Source of the DNA: Acidobacteriota bacterium
GTDB lineage: Bacteria > Acidobacteriota > Thermoanaerobaculia > Multivoradales > Multivoraceae
Reading direction: 5' to 3'
Length of the DNA: 64,000 nucleotides
Assembly: GCA_011525365.1 (NCBI GenBank)
Contig: WTGQ01000003.1
Location: 208,948 to 272,947 of the forward strand
Part shown: piece after piece, positions 59,280 through 64,000 of the stretch
Layout: every line of letters begins with the position of its first letter
Position numbering within the stretch: the first letter of the stretch is position 1
Position numbers and translations under genes: made by a program
Notes under the pieces: generated by a model
What the model was told of the DNA's origin: nothing
Seen by the model: the letters and a program-made list of their open reading frames with translations, nothing else
Databases searched by the model: none

Positions 59280-62045
59280 ATGAGACAGAGATTCGCGGTT
59301 CGCTTGACGTACGCCGGTGTCGCCGCCCTGGCTGTCTTCGTCTGTGCCGGGGCCGCTCTGGCACAGGCCGGCCCGTCCGTCCAGGGCACGATCACCGAGA
59401 CGGAATCAGGCGCCCTGCTTCCTGGCGCCGAGGTGTCGCTCGACGGCACCCAGTTCCGCACCCGATCCGGCAGCGACGGCCGCTACCGCCTCGACGGCGT
59501 GCCCGCCGGGGACTACACGCTCGTCGTGAGCTACGTCGGCTTCGAGGACTTCGAAACCAGCGTCACGGTCGCGGCCGGGGAGACCGTCTCCCTGGCGATC
59601 GAACTCAACGCTCGGTACGAGTTCGACGAGGAGATCGTCGTCCAGGCGGTCCGCTTCGGGCAGAGCAAGGCGCTGAACGAGCAGAAGGAGGCCGTCAACA
59701 TCAAGAACGTCATCTCGGAGGAGCAGATCCAGAGCTTCCCCGACCTGAACACCGCGGAGGTGCTGCAGCGCGTCGCCGGCGTCGGCATTCAGCGCTCCAC
59801 CGGCGAAGGCCGGTTCGTCTCGATGCGGGGCACCCCCTCGGCGATGACCAACGTGACCGTCAACGGCCACCAGGTCGGCTACTCGAACACGGAGAACCGG
59901 ATGGTCGAGCTCGACGTCATCTCGGCGGCGCAGCTCTCCGGCATCGAGGTGACCAAGGTGCTGACGCCCGACATGGACGCCGACTCGATCGGCGGCTCGA
60001 TCAACCTGAAGACGCGGAGCGCGTTCGACCAGCCGGACGGCGTGACGAACTTCACCCTGGGCGTCGGCGACAACTCGATCGCCGACGGCACCCACTCGCG
60101 GTCCGCGTTCAACTACTCGACCGTTGGGGGCGCGAACGGGAACCTCGGGTTCTCGATCGGCGTCAACTTCGCCCGCACCGCGGCCGAGCGCCACAACAAC
60201 GAGCAGCGGTGGGGCGATCGGGAGACCGTCGGCGGCGTCGACCTTCCGCTCGCGCTCAGGAACTCGGAGGTCCAGTTCTCGGCCAACGACCGCGACCGCT
60301 ACGGCGCGAACGCGCGCCTTGAGGTCCGGATCGACGACGACAACAAGCTTGACTTCGCCGTCGTCCAGAACTACCGCGAAGACGATCAGGACCGGCAGAT
60401 CACGCGGATCCGCTGGGACCGGGGCGACTACATCAGCGCCACGGAGGTCGAGGGTCTGCGACTCGTCAAGTCCCTGCACGACCGGCTCGAGGAGCAGGAG
60501 AGCACGACCTACAGCGTCGCCGGCGAGCACCGGCTGGGCCTGACGCTTCTGGACTTCAGCGTGTCGACGAGTTCCGCCTTCACCAAGAAGCCGGACGGCC
60601 AGTTGAGGCCCGAGTTCCAGGCCCGCGGCTACGACCTGGACATCATCGACGTCGGCGGCAAGGCGCCGCGTTGGGACCCGGCCAGGATGGACATCCACGG
60701 CAGCGACGCGTTCGAGTTCGACATCGTCGACGAGAAGTACGAGGACACGTCGAGCACGATCAACGCGGCCACCCTCGACATCACCAGGCCGATGCTGTGG
60801 AACAGCGATACCGGCGAGCTCAAGATGGGCGTCAAGCTCCGCGCGCTGGACAAGGAACGCCAGGACCTGCGCTCCCGGTGGAGATGGCGGGGCGACGACC
60901 TGTACCTGAGCCAGTTCGAAGGCGCCGGAAACACCATCACTGAGGGCGGCTACAACATCGGCCGCGTGTACAACCGCGAGGCCTTCCGCTCCTTCTTCTA
61001 CGCGAACCAGGGGCCGGGGGCCTTCGAGGAGGAGGTCCGCAACGACGTCAACCTGGGCGAGCCGTACAACGCCGAGGAGGACATCACCAGCGTCTACGCG
61101 ATGAGCACCCAGGAGTACGGGAAGCTGACCATGCTGGTCGGCGTCCGGGCCGAGTTCAACGACCTCGACTACACGGGCGCGAACCTCGTGGTCAACGACG
61201 ACGACGTGCTCAGCAACATGCAGGAGAACGTGACGCGGTCCTACGACTTCGTCTACCCCAACCTGCAATTCCGCTATCGCATCGATCCAGAGACCAACTT
61301 CCGGGCCGCCTACACGCGGACCATGGCGCGTCCCAACTTCTGGGATTCCATGCCCTACTCGTACACCCACACGGACGACGAGGAGATCATCCGCGGCAAT
61401 CCGCAACTCGATCCGGCGATCGCGGACAACCTCGACTTCCTGGTCGAGCACTTCCTGCCGAACGTCGGCATCATCTCCGGCGGCGTGTTCCTCAAGAGCA
61501 TCGACGACTTCAACTTCGTCACCGGGACGACGCAGCGCGGCGGGCCGTTCGACGGCTTCGACGTGGAGTCGCCGGTCAACGGCGGCAACGCGGAGCTGAT
61601 GGGCATCGAGGTCGCCTGGGAGCAGCAGTGGAACTCGGGCTTCGGCATCTACGCGAACTACACGTACACCAACGTGCTGAGCATCGACCTGGGCGAGCAG
61701 ACCGACCGGGACGACATCGACGTGCTGCCGGAGCAGAGGGAACGGCTGGGCAACCTGGCGTTCATCTACGAGAAGAACCGGATCCTGACCCGGCTCGCGC
61801 TCAACATGAACGGCCGCTGGATGACCGAGGTCGGCGAGTCGGCGGACTACGACGAGTGGAACGACTCGGCGATGTACCTCGACTACTCGTTCACCTACCT
61901 CTTCGACAACGGCCTCGAGCTGTTCCTGCAGGCCAACAACCTGACCGAAGAGGTGGTCTACCTGTACCTCGGCGTCGGCAGCCGGTCCTCCGAGCACAAC
62001 ATCACCGGCCGGACCTTCAACGCCGGCATGCGCTGGTCGTTCTAA
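59280..62045 (+). CDS. TonB-dependent receptor
   Basis: A 921-residue outer-membrane transporter. Signal peptide ending GAALAQAG, then a carboxypeptidase-regulatory-like domain (SVQGTITETESGALLPGAEV), the plug (NIKNVISEEQIQSFPDLNTA, EVLQRVAGVGIQRSTGEGR) and DMDADSIGGSINLKTRSAFD, a block seen in the Xanthomonas/Caulobacter-type TonB receptors. The barrel ends in GMRWSF as expected. CGGAGGGA precedes the ATG at 59280. The next gene encodes a sodium-solute symporter, so the pair probably carries one substrate across both membranes. Confidence 0.92.
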   Translation: MRQRFAVRLTYAGVAALAVFVCAGAALAQAGPSVQGTITETESGALLPGAEVSLDGTQFRTRSGSDGRYRLDGVPAGDYTLVVSYVGFEDFETSVTVAAGETVSLAIELNARYEFDEEIVVQAVRFGQSKALNEQKEAVNIKNVISEEQIQSFPDLNTAEVLQRVAGVGIQRSTGEGRFVSMRGTPSAMTNVTVNGHQVGYSNTENRMVELDVISAAQLSGIEVTKVLTPDMDADSIGGSINLKTRSAFDQPDGVTNFTLGVGDNSIADGTHSRSAFNYSTVGGANGNLGFSIGVNFARTAAERHNNEQRWGDRETVGGVDLPLALRNSEVQFSANDRDRYGANARLEVRIDDDNKLDFAVVQNYREDDQDRQITRIRWDRGDYISATEVEGLRLVKSLHDRLEEQESTTYSVAGEHRLGLTLLDFSVSTSSAFTKKPDGQLRPEFQARGYDLDIIDVGGKAPRWDPARMDIHGSDAFEFDIVDEKYEDTSSTINAATLDITRPMLWNSDTGELKMGVKLRALDKERQDLRSRWRWRGDDLYLSQFEGAGNTITEGGYNIGRVYNREAFRSFFYANQGPGAFEEEVRNDVNLGEPYNAEEDITSVYAMSTQEYGKLTMLVGVRAEFNDLDYTGANLVVNDDDVLSNMQENVTRSYDFVYPNLQFRYRIDPETNFRAAYTRTMARPNFWDSMPYSYTHTDDEEIIRGNPQLDPAIADNLDFLVEHFLPNVGIISGGVFLKSIDDFNFVTGTTQRGGPFDGFDVESPVNGGNAELMGIEVAWEQQWNSGFGIYANYTYTNVLSIDLGEQTDRDDIDVLPEQRERLGNLAFIYEKNRILTRLALNMNGRWMTEVGESADYDEWNDSAMYLDYSFTYLFDNGLELFLQANNLTEEVVYLYLGVGSRSSEHNITGRTFNAGMRWSF

Positions 62046-62058
62046 GGAGGGACTACAC

Positions 62059-62120
62059 ACTGGGTGCGCCGGCCTTCTGGCCGGCATCAGGCGCGACGCC
62101 GCGGAGCGGCGAGCGCGAGT
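62059..62120 (+). repeat. REP-like composite element, copy 4
   Basis: 62059-62087 is identical to the 29-base main element; 62088-62120 is the accessory part with GACGCCGCGGAGCGGCGAG. It lies between the TonB receptor and the symporter and leaves 19 bases before the symporter ATG. Confidence 0.85.
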
Positions 62121-62139
62121 CCTTTCGGCCGCCTAGCCC

Positions 62140-63708
62140 ATGAACCCCCCCTCCCTCCACGTCCTCGACTACCTGATCATCGGGGCGAGCCTCGTCCTGT
62201 CGGTCGGGGTCGGCGTCCGCTTCGCGAAGTCCCAGTCGACGACGTCGAAGTACTTCGCCGCCGGCCGCAACGTGCCGGTGTGGGCGATCGGCCTGTCGAT
62301 CTTCGCGACGCTGATCAGCAGCCTCACCTTCCTGGCCTACCCGGGCGACGGCTTCGCCGGCAACTGGGTGCGCCTGGTACAGGGGCTCATGGTGCCGATC
62401 GTCGTGCTGCTCGGCATCGGCTTCATCGTGCCGATGTACCGCAAGGTCATCGGCCTCAGCGCCTACGAGTACTTCGAGCGCCGCTTCGGCTACCTCGCCC
62501 GGCTCTACGCCTCGCTGGCCTTCGTGCTGGCCCAGTTCGCCGGCATGGGCTCGGTGTTCTTCCTGCTGGCGCTCGCGGTCTCCAGCATGACGGGCATCGG
62601 CGTCGTGACGGTGGTCGTGGTGCTCGGCCTGGTCGTGACCGTCCTGACCCTCCTGGGCGGGATGGAGGCGGTCATCTGGCTCGACGTGATTCAGGGGCTG
62701 CTGCTCATCCTGGGCGGGCTCGTCACCCTGCTCGTCATCGCGGTGAAGATCGACGGCGGCCTGGCCCAGGTGTTCACCGTCGCGGCGGCCGAGAACAAGG
62801 TGAGCCTCGGCTCGTTCGACTGGAACCTGGTCGAGCTGACCTTCTGGGTGATGGCGATCAACGGCGTCTTCTACGCCGTCCAGAAGTACGGCACCGATCA
62901 GACGATGGTGCAGCGCTACCTGACGGCCCGGTCGGACAAGGAGGCGATCCGGGCGTCGATCGGCGGCGTGCTGATGGTGGTGCCGGTGTGGGTACTGTTC
63001 ATGTTCATCGGCACCGCGCTCTACGCCTTCTACCAGGGCAGTCAGGCCACCGCGTCGCTGCCGGACGGCCTCCGCGCCGACGCCGTGTTCCCGCACTTCA
63101 TCCTGAACGAGATGCCGGTGGGCGTCATCGGGCTGATCATCGCGGCGCTGCTGGCGGCCGCGATCTCGTCGCTCGACTCGGACCTCAACTGCCTGGCCGC
63201 GGTCGCCGTCGACGACTACTACAAGAAGCTGCGGCCACGGAGCACCGAGTTGCAGCGGGTGCGCGTGGGGAAGATCGTCGTCACGCTGTCGGGCCTCGGC
63301 TCGATCGTCGTCGCGCTGATCTACGTCGCCGCCGGCGACGCCGGCGTGCTGGCGACCGTGTTCGCGCTCTACGCGATCTTCTCGGGCGGCATCGCCGGGA
63401 TGTTCCTGCTCGGCATCTTCGTGCCGCGCGTGAACAAGGAGGGCCTCTACGTCGGCATCGGCGTCTGCGTGCTGTTCACCGCCGCGGCCCTGCTCACCTC
63501 GACCGAGTTCAGCCTCGGCGGCGAGCCGCGCATCTGGCTGGATCTGGGCCCGCTCAACTACACGCAGCACAACTACATGCTCGGCGTGTACAGCCACATC
63601 GTGCTGTTCGGCGTCGCCTGGGCGGCGAGTTACTTCTTCCCCGCGCGGGACGTGGACAGGAACCTGACCTATGCTGGTTGGAAGGACAGGAAGCGAGATG
63701 AGGCGTGA
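62140..63708 (+). CDS. Sodium:solute symporter (SSS family)
   Basis: A 522-residue inner-membrane protein with 13 or so predicted hydrophobic helices. It shows SSS features: YLIIGASLVLSVGVGVRFAK at the start, YFAAGRNVPVWAIGLSIFAT, LTFLAYPGDGFAGNW, and the Na+-site region ALLAAAISSLDSDLNCLAAV. The family co-transports sugars, amino acids, organic acids or vitamins with sodium. Following the TonB receptor, it likely imports the same ligand from the periplasm. No clear ribosome site; the REP element ends 19 bases upstream. Confidence 0.92.
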   Translation: MNPPSLHVLDYLIIGASLVLSVGVGVRFAKSQSTTSKYFAAGRNVPVWAIGLSIFATLISSLTFLAYPGDGFAGNWVRLVQGLMVPIVVLLGIGFIVPMYRKVIGLSAYEYFERRFGYLARLYASLAFVLAQFAGMGSVFFLLALAVSSMTGIGVVTVVVVLGLVVTVLTLLGGMEAVIWLDVIQGLLLILGGLVTLLVIAVKIDGGLAQVFTVAAAENKVSLGSFDWNLVELTFWVMAINGVFYAVQKYGTDQTMVQRYLTARSDKEAIRASIGGVLMVVPVWVLFMFIGTALYAFYQGSQATASLPDGLRADAVFPHFILNEMPVGVIGLIIAALLAAAISSLDSDLNCLAAVAVDDYYKKLRPRSTELQRVRVGKIVVTLSGLGSIVVALIYVAAGDAGVLATVFALYAIFSGGIAGMFLLGIFVPRVNKEGLYVGIGVCVLFTAAALLTSTEFSLGGEPRIWLDLGPLNYTQHNYMLGVYSHIVLFGVAWAASYFFPARDVDRNLTYAGWKDRKRDEA

Positions 63709-63720
63709 GGAGGTGCTGAA

Positions 63721-64000
63721 GTGAAGCAGCAGTGGTGCTCTGGGTGCGCGGGTCGGTACGCCGGCCTTCTGGCCGGCCAGCCGCCGAAGGCGGCAGCAAA
63801 GTCGCCGCCGGCGAAGCCGGCGACCCTGTCTCCCGGGCTACGCCGCTCCGCGGCTTCGCCCGAAGGCCGGCCAGAAGGCCGGCGCACCGACACCGACACC
63901 CGCACCCAGAGCTACGGCATCGGCATGGCGGTTCTCGCCTCCCTCCTCCTCGCCGCCTGCGCCCCCGCCCCCGACGCCACACCCGCCCCCGACGCCACAC
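63721..64000 (+). CDS. Lipoprotein, N-terminal fragment; REP elements translated in the 5' end (3' partial)
   Basis: The frame runs off the window. A strong ribosome site (GAGGAGG just upstream) precedes GTG at 63721, from which an uninterrupted frame passes through the whole inverted REP pair before reaching MAVLASLLLAACAPAPDATP, a clear lipoprotein signal with lipobox LAAC. An ATG at 63925 starts exactly at that signal but has no ribosome site. So either GTG with a 68-residue REP-derived leader, or ATG alone, is used. After the Cys there is a tandem APDATP repeat. The function is unknown. Confidence 0.5.
   Translation, partial: MKQQWCSGCAGRYAGLLAGQPPKAAAKSPPAKPATLSPGLRRSAASPEGRPEGRRTDTDTRTQSYGIGMAVLASLLLAACAPAPDATPAPDAT
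63738..63911. repeat. Inverted pair of REP-like elements (BIME-like)
   Basis: The left copy (63738-63778) and right copy (63866-63911) are near-perfect inverted repeats around the core GCCGGCCTTCTGGCCGGC, with CTCTGGGTGCG flanks. The loop holds further hairpins (GCCGCC-GAA-GGCGGC and CGCCGGC-GAA-GCCGGCG). The organisation matches 37445-37603. It lies between a ribosome site/GTG and the signal peptide of the next lipoprotein gene. Confidence 0.8.

Noticed and set aside
21546..62087. The identical 29-base repeats have the length of CRISPR repeats.
   Set aside because: Copies are kilobases apart, in both orientations, with no regular spacers and no cas genes, so they are interspersed palindromes.
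1..64000. tRNA, rRNA, integrase or transposase genes that would mark a genomic island.
   Set aside because: I looked for these by protein motif and obvious sequence patterns and saw none; a covariance-model search for structured RNAs could not be run.

Overview
The window reads as a high-G+C chromosomal segment from a free-living or host-associated Gram-negative heterotroph. Acidobacteriota is my best guess. The main clue is the 855-residue protein at 34853-37420, which looks like the 'VWFA-related Acidobacterial domain' type. Supporting clues are TonB-dependent receptors with N-terminal carboxypeptidase-regulatory-like domains, several PQQ-like beta-propellers, phytanoyl-CoA-dioxygenase-like enzymes and a block of sulfatases. 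This assignment is inference from gene content only. I see no rRNA, tRNA, CRISPR array, prophage or transposase gene. Coding density is very high, with many 4-bp stop/start overlaps, and no stretch longer than 300 bases lacks a gene.

Layout. 1-5.2 kb (+): the C-terminal part of a heavy-metal RND pump, a DUF885 lipoprotein, an alpha-carbonic anhydrase and a PhyH oxygenase. 5.1-12.5 kb: a TonB receptor (-) divergent from an FAH-family hydrolase (+), a cytochrome c/copper-monooxygenase-like protein, a second PhyH oxygenase, and a HicAB toxin-antitoxin pair with its own palindromic operator. 12.5-21.5 kb: a minus-strand cyclase / acyl-CoA dehydrogenase / PQQ-propeller operon, a plus-strand MBL hydrolase / PQQ-propeller pair, a decayed toxin-antitoxin patch and a DUF3604 protein. 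21.5-28.5 kb: four sulfatases, three on the minus strand and one on the plus strand, with a bona fide formylglycine-generating enzyme (FGE) that would activate them. 28.6-34.9 kb: an orphan HicB with a HicA stub, a phosphoesterase, and a five-gene minus-strand operon (TetR regulator, PfkB kinase, TIM-barrel isomerase, class I aldolase, cyclase) that looks like a carbohydrate catabolic pathway. 34.8-45.3 kb: the VWFA/TonB-like protein, a PEP-synthase-like enzyme, an SDR and a di-heme cytochrome, divergent from a second TonB receptor. 45.4-49.2 kb: two serine beta-lactamase-like hydrolases and a class III aminotransferase. 49.3-54.9 kb: a complete Yej-type oligopeptide ABC importer (A-B-E-F order). 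54.9-64 kb: a third PQQ propeller, a two-domain DsbA/HCCA-like protein, a VapC/Phd toxin-antitoxin pair, a SUMF1-like protein without FGE cysteines, a third TonB receptor paired with a sodium-solute symporter, and the start of a lipoprotein.

Two cross-cutting patterns stand out. First, a dispersed palindromic REP-like element (core GCCGGCCTTCTGGCCGGC, usually preceded by ACTGGGTGC) occurs at about eleven places. It lies in intergenic gaps, but it also sits in frame inside protein-coding sequence: in a linker of the DsbA-like protein, at the N-terminus of the YejE-like permease between 11-bp direct repeats, and at the 5' ends of three exported-protein genes. Second, a 17-bp palindrome of form TTGnnACAnTGTnnCAA lies both next to the TetR gene and in the divergent promoter region of the second TonB receptor. 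This suggests one regulon joining the sugar operon, a 209-residue protein of unknown function, the receptor and the cytochrome/SDR/PEP-synthase operon.
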